Shown here: positions 11,810 to 23,149 of the stretch, piece after piece
How the letters are laid out: each line of letters opens with the position of its first letter
How positions within the stretch are numbered: the first letter of the stretch is position 1
Assembly: GCF_002288925.2 (NCBI RefSeq)
Contig: NW_022098069.1
Span: 73,138,096-73,202,095 of the forward strand
Direction of reading: 5' to 3'
Origin: Delphinapterus leucas
Lineage: Eukaryota; Chordata; Mammalia; Artiodactyla; Monodontidae
Length of the DNA stretch: 64,000 nt
Notes under the pieces: model-generated
What the model was told of the DNA's origin: nothing
The model's input: the letters and a program-made list of their open reading frames with translations, nothing else
The model's database searches: none
Program-made: the position numbers and the translations under genes

Positions 11810-11952
11810 AGATCATCGGTGATGAAGACATACACACCTAAGTTTCAGTCCTTGCTCTGCCTCTTAGTAGCTATGTACCTTGAGCCAGTTTTTTGATCCC
11901 TCCAAATCTCTGTTTCCTCATCCATAAGCCAAATATTAATAGCACTTACCTT
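11810..11952 (+). repeat. MIR SINE (interrupted by a CHR SINE)
   Basis: The series 'gtttcagtccttgctctgcc', 'cttagtagctatgtaccttg', 'tctgtttcctcatccataag' and 'aatagcacttacctt' is MIR. It continues after the SINE at about 12301-12355 with 'attggatttttaaggatgaa' and 'agtacagtggctgacata'. Confidence 0.75.
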
Positions 11953-12290
11953 GGGACTTCCCTGGTGGTGCAGTACTTAAGAATCCACCTGCCAATGCAG
12001 GGGACACAGGTTCAAGTCCTGGTCTGGGAAGATCCCACATGCCGCAGAGCAACTAAGCCCGTGTGCCACAACTACTGAGCCTGTGTTCTAGAGCCCGAGA
12101 GCCACAACTACTGAAGCCTGCACGCTTAGAGCCCATGCTCCACAACAACAGAAGCCACTGCAATGAGAAGCCCACACATCGCAACGAAGAGTAGCCCCCA
12201 CTTGCCTCAACTAGAGAAAGCCTGTGTGAAGCAACGAAGACCCAACGCAGCCAAAAATAAATAAATAAATAAATAAATTTTAAAAAATAA
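11953..12290 (+). mobile_element. CHR SINE, long form
   Basis: It starts 'gggacttccctggtggtgca', passes through the long-form central block ('gccacaactactgaagcctg') and ends 'cccaacgcagccaaaaataa' with an (AAAT)n tail. The target duplication is 'cacttacctt' on the left and 'tacttacctt' on the right. It splits an older MIR. Confidence 0.95.
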
Positions 12291-12359
12291 TACTTACCTT
12301 ATTGGATTTTTAAGGATGAAATATAATATTAAGAAATCAGTACAGTGGCTGACATACAT

Positions 12360-13709
12360 TGTATTTCATCAACCTAAGACTTAATCAATTTTAAGATGCA
12401 TCCTGATTTTAAAGATGTTTAAATATGGAAGAAAACTATGTGTACCTTGTTGGTAAAATATGGTAGTATGCACTTAATAAATAGTTGTTGTTATCACATA
12501 TAACTTATTATATATAACTTATTACATTTAACTTATTATTAAGGAGACTTGTATGGAGACCCAAGGTAAAGCTTACAGAGATTGAAAGATCAACAACTTT
12601 AGTCCTAGAAAGCTAAGTGAAATCAGAAGAGCTAACATTATAACCCAGTATAACGTGATTAACATAATAATAGAGCTATATCTGTAGTGTGGAGATACTA
12701 GAGAAGAAGCTATGATAAACTCTGGCCTAGGATTATGGGGTAGAGGTTGAAGGAGATGAAGATGGAAAGAAAAAGCTTCACAAAGAATTGATTCATAGAT
12801 ATGAAGAATGAACAAAGTGTTTACCAGCTAGGAAAGGACATCCCAAACAGAGGAGAAAGCCTCTGGAAAATTACCAATTTGGGGAGAAACACAAGATAGC
12901 TCAGTATTACTGGAATGCAAATTGCTTTCATCTTGGATGAGAGAGTTCACAGGAATCCACATGGCCAGCAAAGATAAGCCTTCTTCATTCCCTGAAGGGA
13001 TGGTTTCTAAGTAAAGGAATTTAAATCCATTCACAGAAGAAACATAAAATAAATGTGCATAATCGCCTAACCCTGTAGGATAATACAAAAAAGATGAGTG
13101 AAATCTCTAGGGCAAAAAGAAAAATAGACTTGCAGATCCTATTTCCTAAAGAAGAGTATGTATAATACTAATCAAAGAACAAAAGATGACAAATTTGAGG
13201 GTCCTTCATGTTTTCAAGAGGCTAGATTCAAACAAATCCATGTGCAAATAGATCATTCTTTAAAAAAACAAAAACACTAATTTAAGCACATTTTATTTCC
13301 ATTCTAATATCAGTTTCTAAATAACAATTGGATTTCGTACATATTCTGAGGTACAAATGCTTGGAAGATACACTCTGACTACGAAATTTTTTGTATCAGT
13401 AGATAGGCAATCTTTGATTCAAAAATTCCCATCAGAAAGGTCATAAGAACATACTAATGTTATATTAAGAGAACTAATAATCTTCATTGAACTATTTAAT
13501 GTATAGGACATGGAACCAACCTCCTAGATTTTCTGCTACACTCTTGGAATTTTACACCTTCAGTCTTTCACATATACCCGTTTCTGACCACTTTGCATAT
13601 ATAATGAAAATTCTAAGGACTAAGCAGAAAACGGAAAATACTAATCTTACCCATGTTGACAAATGCTATTAGCTTTTGACTACCTTGGTTGGCTCTGTAT
13701 AAAAAAAAT
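12360..13709. other. Gene-free stretch with a short AT minisatellite
   Basis: Three imperfect copies of a roughly 14-bp 'atataacttatta' unit lie at about 12495-12538. The rest has no recognised repeat and open frames no longer than 86 codons, none with coding character. Confidence 0.45.
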
Positions 13710-13720
13710 GGTATACTGAG

Positions 13721-13938
13721 GGCTTCCCTGGTGGCGCAGTGGTTGAGAGTCCGCCTGCCGATGCAGGGGACACGGGTTCATGCCCCGGTCCAGGAAGATC
13801 CCACATGCCGCAGAGCGGCTGGGCCCATGAGCCATGGCCACTGAGCCTGCGCGTCCGGAGCCTGTGCTCCACAACGGGAGAGGCCACAACAGTGAGAGGC
13901 CCGCGTACCGCAAAAAAACAAAAAAACAAACAAAAAAA
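13721..13938 (+). mobile_element. CHR SINE, short form
   Basis: This is a complete short copy from 'ggcttccctggtggcgcagt' to 'cccgcgtaccgc', with a tail of A runs punctuated by C. A perfect 11-bp target duplication, 'ggtatactgag', lies at 13710-13720 and 13939-13949. It is close to the other short copies, hence young. Confidence 0.96.
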
Positions 13939-14228
13939 GGTATACTGAGATTCTCCCTGAGATGTGGTCAAGGGCCACCTGCCAGTACACACAGCATGTG
14001 CTACAGTGTAGCAGGGCTCCAGCTCCCATCACAGCAGAATAAAACCCTGCCGTCAGGAAGCATATGTGGATTATGTCAAACAATAAAAACTAAAAGCAAC
14101 AAACCATGAGAATAAATCTCACATTAGGGGATTTATTCTCTACCTACAGGTAGGTCCTTCCTGTGGAGACAGCATTTGAGAGGCTACCAGTGGAGACCCC
14201 TGACCCTAGATACTGACACCAGTGGTTT

Positions 14229-15139
14229 TGAAACAGGATGAAAGGGGGCAAGGCACAACCTTTAAAAGAATGACATAGCCTGAGGACAAGATATAAACTG
14301 ATTAGAGGGCTTCCCTGGTGGTGCAGTGGTTAAGAATCCACCTGCAAATGCAGGGGACACAGGTTCAAGTCCTGGTCTGGGAAGATCCCACATGCCACAG
14401 AGCAACTAAGCCCGTGCACCACAACTACTGAGCCCGCACGCCACAACAACTAAGCCTGCGTGCCTAGAGCCCATGCTCCGCAACAAGAGAGGCCACCCCA
14501 ATGAGAAGCCCATGCACCACAACGAAGAGAAGCCCCTGCTCGCCGCAACTAGAGAAAGCCCATGCACAGCAACAAAGACCCAACAAAGCCAAAAATATAA
14601 ATTAATTAATTAATTTTAAAAAAACTGATTAGAGCCAAATAGGTCCAAAATGGCAGATGAGTGGACTTCCACTAGACCTTCAGCCTCAGTATACCCTCAT
14701 TGTAACACATCAGCAAGCTAAGTGACACACCCACAGGAGCCATGACAGTTCCAAGGCCGAACATAAAGGTCAAAAAGTGGATGGTGGCCCAATTTCTGGA
14801 ATAGCTGGAATACTCCTCCCACTCATTAGCCTATGAAATTACCCACCCCTATAAAAACTGACAATCCCATACCCTAGGGCCTTTCTCACCTTCTGAGATG
14901 CCCACACTCTGTATGGGGAGTGTGTTTCTCTCTAAATAAGTCCACTTCTTACCTATCACTTTGTCTCTCACCAAATTCTTTCTGTGATGAGACATCAAGA
15001 ACCTGAACTTCATTAAGTCCTGAGACCAGGTGTGTGATGTCAGTTAAAAGACCATGGATTCAAGTCCCAGTCTCGGTTTTTGGCTGGGTTCAAGTCCTGG
15101 CCTGTGGATTCAAGTCCCAATCTGAGGTACACGGGTTCA
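14229..15139 (+). mobile_element. Solo LTR of the same ERV family (copy 2), hit by SINEs
   Basis: This is the second copy of the LTR at 11155: it starts TGAAACAGG and ends ACGGGTTCA. 'gttt' precedes it (14225-14228) and follows it (15140-15143), a perfect 4-bp target duplication. The TATA box 'tataaaa' is at 14850. The polyadenylation hexamer reads 'aataag' (14935) where copy 1 has 'aataaa'. A long CHR SINE (14308-14621) is inserted inside it, and a short CHR SINE sits exactly at its 3' edge. Near the 3' end it carries three copies of a 'gattcaagtccc'-like motif where copy 1 has one. No viral coding region is present. Confidence 0.8.
14308..14621 (+). mobile_element. CHR SINE, long form, inside the LTR
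   Basis: It starts 'ggcttccctggtggtgcagt' and ends 'caaagccaaaaatataaatt' plus a (TTAA)n-like tail. A perfect 13-bp target duplication, 'aaactgattagag', lies at 14295-14307 and 14622-14634. Removing the SINE restores an uninterrupted LTR alignment with copy 1. Confidence 0.96.
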
Positions 15140-15144
15140 GTTTT

Positions 15145-15350
15145 TTGGGGTTTTTTTGCGGTACGCGGGCCCCTCACTGCTGTGGACTTTTCCGTTGCGG
15201 AGCACAGGCTCCGGACGCGCAGGCTTAGCGGCCACGGCCCACGGGCCCAGCCGCTTTGCGGCACGTGGGATCCTCCCGGACCGGTGCACGAACCCGTGTT
15301 CCCTGCATCGGCAGGCGGACTCTCAACCACTGCGCCACCAGGGAAGCCCC
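15145..15350 (-). mobile_element. CHR SINE, short form, at the LTR edge
   Basis: On the minus strand it reads 'ggggcttccctggtggcgca' to 'gtaccgc' and a tail of A with GGGG-complement interruptions. A perfect 14-bp target duplication, 'acgggttcagtttt', lies at 15131-15144 and 15351-15364. It duplicated the last bases of the LTR together with the LTR's own 4-bp duplication. Confidence 0.96.
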
Positions 15351-15364
15351 ACGGGTTCAGTTTT

Positions 15365-16216
15365 ATAGAACCAGTGTCAGGGTTTAAATCTACCATGCTG
15401 TTTGTCTCATCCTCTCTCCCCAAACTTGAACTATACACACCTGAATGGACCAAATCTATTTTAAACTGCTCTTGACTATCTATATCTTACCTGGAATTAT
15501 TTGACCAGTCACTGTGAAAAAGATGAGACTCAGCGAGTATCAGAAAGGAAGAAGAGAATATTCATAATGAGGAAGATCATTTGCCCGGGGCTGGCCACTG
15601 CTCACGGGCTTTCCACCCTAGAGTTTTGCTAATCTCATGACTTGTCTGAAGGCTTTCTCAAAAATAGTCTTTCTCCATTTGAAAAACAACATCTCCCCCT
15701 TGGTTCCCTAATCCCCAATCACCAGTTGAGGTTTTTCTGCCTTAGTTCTATTTCTTTTTCTTCTCTGAAACAATTTCCTCAAATTCCCAACACCCTCCTC
15801 TGTTATGTTTAGGTTCCTTAGCAATCAGTTGGGGTCAACGTTTAATGATTTACAGCTTCGCATCTTTCTTTACAGACTATTTTAAGACAGAGAGGGAGAT
15901 TTTCATGTCACAGAATTGAGCTGTTACAGAAATAGAACAAGGGAAAGAATTTAACACCTTTCATATTCACTCCCTGTGCTTGGGGTGGGAGGTCTCCTTG
16001 GGCCCCCTCCCCTTAGAGTAATTAATGACAGCTCTGAATCTGAGGCTGGCAGACTGAAGAGGCAGGAAGGTAAGGATGCGACTGGGCACAAGGAATTAGC
16101 AGAGAATCAGTAACAACTAACTTTCCCCTTCCCCCAGTCATTCTTTGTCTTCTGAGAGGACATGCTTGGCTTAGAAAAATGTTTTCTAGAAACAATGGTT
16201 ACTCTTTCAAAGCAGA
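15365..16216. other. No feature recognised
   Basis: About 850 bp without gene, SINE or L1 signature. The stretch around 15960-16140 is pyrimidine/GC-richer but has no open frame of note. Confidence 0.4.
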
Positions 16217-16233
16217 GAAGGAAAGAAAGAAAG

Positions 16234-16296
<63 letters not shown>

Positions 16297-16308
16297 AAAA
16301 AGAAAGAG
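16217..16308 (+). repeat. (GAAA)n microsatellite, left flank of the L1
   Basis: About 90 bp of nearly uninterrupted GAAA units end directly at the 5' end of the L1. A similar tract lies at the other end of the element. The Lys/Glu/Arg-rich frames across it are a translation artefact. Confidence 0.95.
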
Positions 16309-18352
16309 AGGCTGGACCTTCAAGATGGCAGAGGAGTAAGACGCAGAGATTACCTTCCTCCCCATAAATACAACAAAATACATCTACATGTGGAACAACT
16401 CCTACAGAACACCCACTGAATGCTGGCAGAAGACCTCAGACTTCCCAAAGGCAAGAAAATCCCCACGTACCTGGGTAGGGCAAAAGAAAAAAACAGAGAC
16501 AAAAGAATAGGGAAGGGACCTGTACCTCTGGGAGAGAGCTCTGAAGGAGGAAAAGTTTCCACACACTAGGAAGCCCCTTCAGTGGCAGAGACAGTGGGGG
16601 CGGGGCAGGGGAAGCTTTGGAGCCAAGGAGAGTGCAGCAACAGGGGTGCAGAGGGCAAAGCAGAGAGATTCCCACACAGAGGATTGGTGCCAACCAGCAC
16701 TCACCAGCCTGAGAGGCTTGTCTGCTCAAACACCAGGGCGGGTGGTGGCTGGGAACTGAGGCTTGGGCTTCGGAGGTCAGATCCCAGGGATAGGACTGGG
16801 GGTGGCTGCGTGAACACAGCCTGAAGGGGGTTAGTGCACCACAGCTAGCCGGGAGGGAGTCCGGGAAAAAGTCTGGACCTGCCTAAGAGGCAAGAGACCT
16901 TTGTTTTGGGGTGTGCGAGGAGAGGGGATTCCTTCCCCCTGTGCCCACAGAATGCAGAGTACCGCCTAAATGAGTTCCAGAGATAGTCATGAGCTGTGGC
17001 TATCAGCTTGGATCACAGAGACAGGTATGAAACTCTAAGGCTGCTGCTGCTGTCACCAAGAATCCTGTGTGCAAGCGCAGGTCACTATCCACATCCCCCA
17101 GGAGCCTGTGCAGCCCACCACTGACAGGGTCCAAATATCCAGGGACAACTTCCCTGGGAGAACACACGGCGCGCCTCAGGCAGATGCAATGCCATGCCAG
17201 CCTCTGCTGCCACAGGCTCGCCCTGTATTCCAATTATGATTACTGTACCCCTCCCTCCCCTTGGCCTGAGTGAGCAAGAGAGCCCTAATCGGCTGCTGCT
17301 TTAACCCCCTCCTGTCTGGGTGAGGAACAGGCACCTGAGTGTGACCTACATGCAGAGGCAGGGCCAAAACCAAAGCTGAACCCCAGGAGCTGTGCAAACA
17401 AAGAAGAGAAAGGGAAATTTTTCCATGCAGCCTCAGGGGCAGCAGATTGAATCCCCACAATCAACTTGATAAACCCTGCATCTGAAGAATACCTGAATAG
17501 ACAACAAATGTTCCCAAAATTAAGGCAATGGACTTTGGGAGCAACTGTAGACTTGGGGTTTGCCTTCTGTGTCTAATTTGTTTCTGGTTTTATGTTTATC
17601 TTAGTATAGTATTTAGTGCTTATTATCATTGGTGGATTTGCTTATTGGTTTGGTTGCTCTCTTCCTTTTTTTATATATATATACAAAATTTTTTTTTCCT
17701 TTTTGTCTTTTTGTGAGTGTGTATGTGTATGCTTCTTTGTGTGATATTGCCCGTATAGGTTTGCTTTTACCATTTCTCCTAGGGTTCTATCTGTTCATTT
17801 TTCTGTTTTTGTTTTGTTACTTTGTTTTTTTGTTTTTCTCTCTTTCTTTTCTTCTGAGCCATGTGGCTAGCAGGGTCTTGGTGCCCTGGCTGGGCGTCGG
17901 ACCTGAGACTTCGAGGTGGGAGGGCCGAGTCCAGGACATTGGACCACCAGAAACCTCCCAGCCCCAATAATATCAATCAGCGAGAGCTCTCCCAGAGATA
18001 TTCATCTCAGCACTAAGACCCAACTCTACCCAACGGCCAGCAAGATCCAGTTCTGGATGCCCCATGCCAAAAAACTAGCAAGACAGGAACACAAACTCAC
18101 CCATTAGCAGAGAGGCTGCCTAAAGTCATACTAAGTTCAAAGACACTCCAAAACACACCACGGGATGTAGCACTGCCCAACAGAAGGACAAGATACAGCC
18201 CCACCCACCAGAACAGGCACCAGTCCCCTCCACCAGGAAGCCTACACAAGCCACTGAGCCAACCTCAGCCACTGGGGGCAGACACCAAAAATAACAGGAA
18301 CTATGAACCTGCAACCTGAGAAAAGGAGACCCCAAACAGTAAGTTAAACAAA
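16309..18352 (+). promoter_or_regulatory. L1 5'UTR (internal promoter region)
   Basis: About 2 kb of relatively GC-rich sequence precedes ORF1, where the internal RNA polymerase II promoter of L1 lies in this family. The first half is GC-rich and non-coding. At about 17560-17850 it turns T-rich ('ctctctttcttttcttctga'). It ends with the block 'gccctggctgggcgtcggac' (about 17882) and an A/C-rich leader. Promoter activity is inferred from family knowledge, not shown. Confidence 0.7.
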
Positions 18353-19242
18353 ATGAGAAAACAGAGAAATATGCAGTAGATGAAGGAACAAGGTAAAAAC
18401 CCACCAGACCAAACAAATGAAGAGGAAATAGGCAGTCTACCTGAAAAAGAATTCAGAGTAATGATAATAAGGATGATCCAAAATCTTGGAAATAAAATGG
18501 AGAAAATACTAGAAACATTTAACAAGGACCTAGAAGAACTAAAGAGTAAACAAACAATGATGAACAACACAATAAATGAAATTAAAAATACTCTAGAAGT
18601 AATCAATAGCGGAATAACTGAGGCAGAAGAAAGAATAAGTGACTTGGAAGATAAAATAGTGGAAACAACTGCCACAGAGCAGAATAAAGAAAAAAGAATG
18701 AAAAGAATTAAGACAGTCTCAGAGACTGCTGGGGCAACATTAAACATACAAACATTCGAATTATAGGGGTCTCAGAAGAAGAAGATAAAAAGAAAGGGTC
18801 TGGGAAAATATTTGAAGAGATTGTAGTTGAAAACTTCCCTAATATGGGAAAGGAAATATTCAATCAAGTCCAGGAAATGGAGAGAGTCCAATACAGGATA
18901 AATCCAAGGAGAAACACGCCAAGACACATATTAATCAAACTATCAGAAACTAAATTCAATGAAAAAATATTAAACGCAACAAGGGAAAGGCAACAAATAA
19001 CATACAAGGGAATCCCCATAAGGTTAACAGCTGAACTTTCAGCAGAAACTCTGCAAGCCAGAAGGAGGTGGCAGGACATATTTAAAGTGATAAAAGGGAA
19101 AAACCTACAACCAAGATTACTCTACTCAGCAAGGATCTCATTCAGATTCGATGGAGAAATTAAACCTTTACAGACAAGAAAAAGTTAAGAGAATTCAGCC
19201 ATTAAACCAGCTTTACAACAAATGCTAAAGGAACTTCTCTAG
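18353..19242 (+). pseudogene. L1 ORF1 remnant (RNA-binding chaperone)
   Basis: L1 ORF1p is a trimeric RNA-binding protein that coats L1 RNA. The likely start is ATG at 18353. Codon 9 is TAG (18377-18379), immediately followed by the in-frame ATG at 18380. From there 128 residues are open, covering an acidic N-terminal segment and the coiled coil (about residues 35-110, Leu/Ile heptads with Glu/Lys). A frameshift near 18728 ends this frame. The RRM and C-terminal domain continue in another frame at 18844-19188, including 'NPRRNTPRHI' and 'ARRRWQDIFKVIKGKNLQPR'. A further shift near 19168 precedes the natural stop at 19240. At least three lesions make it non-functional. Confidence 0.92.
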
Positions 19243-22200
19243 GCAGAAAACATAAAGGAAGGAAAAGACCTACAATAACAAACCCAAAACAATTAAGAAA
19301 ATGGTAATAGGAACATATATTTCGATAATTACCTTAAATGTAAATGGATTAAATGCTCCAACCAAAAGACACAGACTGGCTGAATGGATACAGAAACAAG
19401 ACCCATAAACATGCTGTCTACAACAGACCCACTTCAGACCTAGGGACATGTACAGATTGAAAGTGAGGGGAGGAAAAAAGATATCCCATGCAAATGGAAA
19501 TCAAAAGAAAGCTAGAGCAGCAATACTCATATTAAACAAAATAGGTTTTAAAATAAAGCCTATTACAAGAGACAAAGAAGGACACTACATAATGATCAAG
19601 GCATCAATCCAAGAAGAAGTTATAACAATTGTAAATATTTATGCACCCAACATAGGAGCACCTCAATACATAAGGCAAATGCTAACAGCCATAAAAGGGG
19701 AAAACGACAGTAACACAATAATAGTAGGGGACTTTAGCATCCAACTTTCACCAATGGACAGATCATCAAAATGAAAATAAATAAGGAAACACAAGCTTTA
19801 AAAGACACATTAAACCAGATAGACTTAATTGATATTTATAGGACATTCCATCCAAAAACAGCAGAATACACTTTCTTCTCAAGTACTCATGGAACATTCT
19901 CCAGGATAGATCAGATCTTGGGTCACAAATCAAGCCTCAGTAAATGTAACAAAACTGAAATCATATCAAGTATCTTTTCTGACCACAACGCTATGAGACT
20001 AGATATCAATTACAGGAAAAAATCTGTAAAAAATACAAGCACAAGGAGGCTAAACAACACACTACTAAATAACCAAGAGATCATTAAAGAAATCAAAGAG
20101 GAAATCAAAAATACCTAGAAACAAATGACAATGAAACCATGACGACCCAAAACCTATGGGATGCAGCAAAAGTGTTCTAAAAGGGAAATTTATGGCAGTA
20201 CAATCCTACATCAAGAAACAAGAAAAATCTTAAATAAACAACCTAACCTTACACCTAAAGCAATTAGAGAGAGAAGAACAAAAAAAACCCCAAAGTTAGC
20301 AGAAGGAAAGAAATCATAAAGATCAGATCAGAAATAAATGAAAAGGAAATGAAGGAAATGATAGCAAAGATCAATTAAACTAAAAGCTGGTTCTTTGAGA
20401 AGATAAACAAAATTGAAAAACCATTAGCCAGACTCATCAAGAAAAATGGGAGAAGACCCAAATCAACATAATTAGAAATGAAAAAGGAGAAGTAACAACT
20501 GACACAGCAGAAATACAAAGGATCATGAGAGATTACTACAAGCAACTATATGTCAATAAAATGGACAACCTGGAAAAATTGGACAATTTCTTAGAAAAGT
20601 ACAGACTTCCAAGACTGAACCAGAAAGAAATAGAAAATATGAAGAGACCAATCACACGCAGTGAAATTGAAACTGTGATTAAAAATCTTCCAAAAAACAA
20701 TAGCCTAAGACCAGATGGCTTCACAGGTGAATTCTATCAAACATTAAGAAAAGAGTTAACACCTATCCTTCTCAAACTCTTCCAAATATAGCAGAGGGAG
20801 GAACACTCCCAAACTCATTCTATGAGACCACCATCACCCTGATACCAAAGCCAGACAAAGATGTCACAAAAAAAGAAAACTACAGGCCAATATCACTGAT
20901 GAACGTAGATGCAAAAATCCTTAACAAAATACTAGCAGACAGAATCCAACAGCACATTAAAAGGATCATACACCATGATCAAGTGGGGTTTATCCCAGGA
21001 GTGCAAGGATTCTTCAATATATGCAAATCAATCAAGGTGGTACACCATATTAACAAACTGAAGGATAAAATCCATATGATAATCTCAGTAGATGCAGAAA
21101 AATCTTTTGACAGAATTCAACATCCATTTATGATAAAAACTCTCCAGAAAGTAGGCATAGAGGGAACCTACCTCAACATAATAAAGGCCATATATGACAA
21201 ACCCACAGCCAACATCGTTCTCAATGGTGAAAAACTGAAAGCATTTCCTCTAAGATCAGGAAGAAGTCAAGGTTGCCCACTCTCACCACTATTATTCAAC
21301 ATAGTTTTGGAAGTTTTAGCCACAGCAGTCAGAGAAGAAAAAGAAATAAAAAGAATCCAACTCAGAAAAGAAGGAAGTAAAACTGTCACTGTGTGCAGAT
21401 AACCTGATACTATACATGGAGAATCCTAAAGATGCCACCAGAAAACTACTAGAGCTAATCAATGAATTTGGTAAAGTAGCAGGATACAAAATTAAGGCAC
21501 AGTAACCTCCTGCATTCCTATACACTAATGATGAAAAATCTGAAAGAGAAATTAAGGAAATAATCCCATTTACCACTGCAACAAAAAGAATAAAATATCT
21601 GGGAATAAAACTTCCTAAGGAGACAAAGGACCTTTATGCAGAAAACTATAAGACACTGATGAAAGAATTTAAAGATGATACAAATAGATGGAGAGACATA
21701 CCATGTTCTTGGATTGGAGGAATCAACATTGTGAAAATGACTATACTACCCAAAACAATCTACGGATTCAAAGCAATCCGTATCAAGCTACCAATGGCAT
21801 CTTTCACAGAACTAGAACAAAAAATCTTAAAATTTGTATGGAAACACAAAAGACCCCACGTAGCCAAAGCGATCTTGAGAAAGAAAAACAGAGCTGAAGG
21901 AATCAGACTCCCTGACTTCAGACTATACTACAAAGCTACAGTAATCAAAACAGTATGGTACTGGCACAAAAACAGAAATATAGATCAGTGGAACAGGATG
22001 GAAAGCACAGTGATAAACCCATGCATATATGTTCACCTTATCTTTGACAAAAGGGGCAAGAATATACAATGGAGAAAAGACAGTCTCTTCAATAAGTGGT
22101 GCTAGAAACACTGGACAGCTACATGTAAAAGAATGAAATTAGAACACTCCCTAACACCATACATAAAAATAAACTCAAAGTGGATTAAGGACCTAAATGT

Positions 22201-22520
22201 AAGGCCAGACACTATAAAACTCTTAGAGGAAAACATAGGCAGAGCACACTATGACAAAAATCACAGCAAGATCCTTTTTGACCCACCTCCTAAAGAAATG
22301 GAAATAAAAACAAAAGTAAACAAATGGGACCTTTTGAAACTTAAAAGCTTTTGCACAGCAAAGGAAACCATAAACAAGACAAAAAGACCACCCTCAGAAT
22401 GGCAGAAAATATTTGCAAATGAAGCAACTGACAAAGATTAATCTCCAAAATATACAAGTAGTTCATGCACCTCAATATCAAAAAAACAAACAACCCAATC
22501 CAAAAATGGGCAGAAGACCT

Positions 22521-23149
22521 AAACAGACATTTCTCCAAAGAAGATATACAGATTGCCAACAAACACATGAAAGGATGCTCAACATCACTAATTAGAGAAA
22601 TGCAAATCAAAACCACAATGAGGTATCACCTCACACCGGTCAGAATGGGCATCATCAAAAAATCTACAAACAATAAATGCTGGAGAGGGTATGGAGAAAA
22701 GGGAATGCTTTTGCACTGTTGGTGGGAATGTAAATTCATACAGCCACTATGGAGGTTCCTTAAAAAACTAAAAATAGAACTACCNNNNNNNNNNNNNNNN
22801 NNNNNNNNNNNNNNNNNNNNNNNNNNNNNNNNNNNNNNNNNNNNNNNNNNNNNNNNNNNNNNNNNNNNNNNNNNNNNNNNNNNNCAAACAGACATTTCTC
22901 CAAAGAAGATATACAGATTGCCAACAAACACATGAAAGGATGCTCAACATCACTAATTAGAGAAATGCAAATCAAAACCACAATGAGGTATCACCTCACA
23001 CCGGTCAGAATGGGCATCATCAAAAAATCTACAAACAATAAATGCTGGAGAGGGTATGGAGAAAAGGGAATGCTTTTGCACTGTTGGTGGGAATGTAAAT
23101 TCATACAGCCACTATGGAGGTTCCTTAAAAAACTAAAAATAGAACTACC
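22521..23149 (+). other. Assembly gap flanked by a duplicated 264-bp segment
   Basis: Bases 22521-22784 and 22886-23149 appear identical, at an offset of 365, on either side of 100 N (22785-22884). Both copies encode the same ORF2 C-terminal stretch, and normal L1 colinearity resumes if one copy and the gap are removed. This is an uncollapsed contig overlap, not biology. Confidence 0.93.
22785..22884. other. Assembly gap (100 N)
   Basis: Exactly 100 N, the conventional size for a gap of unknown length. The frames with X residues that run across it are artefacts. Confidence 0.99.

Noticed and set aside
11155..15139. Two LTRs as the ends of one provirus
   Set aside because: Each LTR has its own 4-bp duplication, the MIR resumes directly after the first, and the 2.5 kb between them has no retroviral coding sequence.
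15040..15475. Frames of 131-137 codons on both strands
   Set aside because: They cross the LTR 3' end and a short CHR SINE. The same peptide families recur at every CHR copy, for example at 10.3, 13.8, 52.0, 53.2, 57.0 and 63.1 kb.
16162..16419. Lys/Glu/Arg-rich open frames
   Set aside because: Translation of the (GAAA)n microsatellite; the same happens at 23807-24025.
22465..22935. 156-codon frame across N bases
   Set aside because: An artefact of the assembly gap and false duplication inside L1 ORF2.
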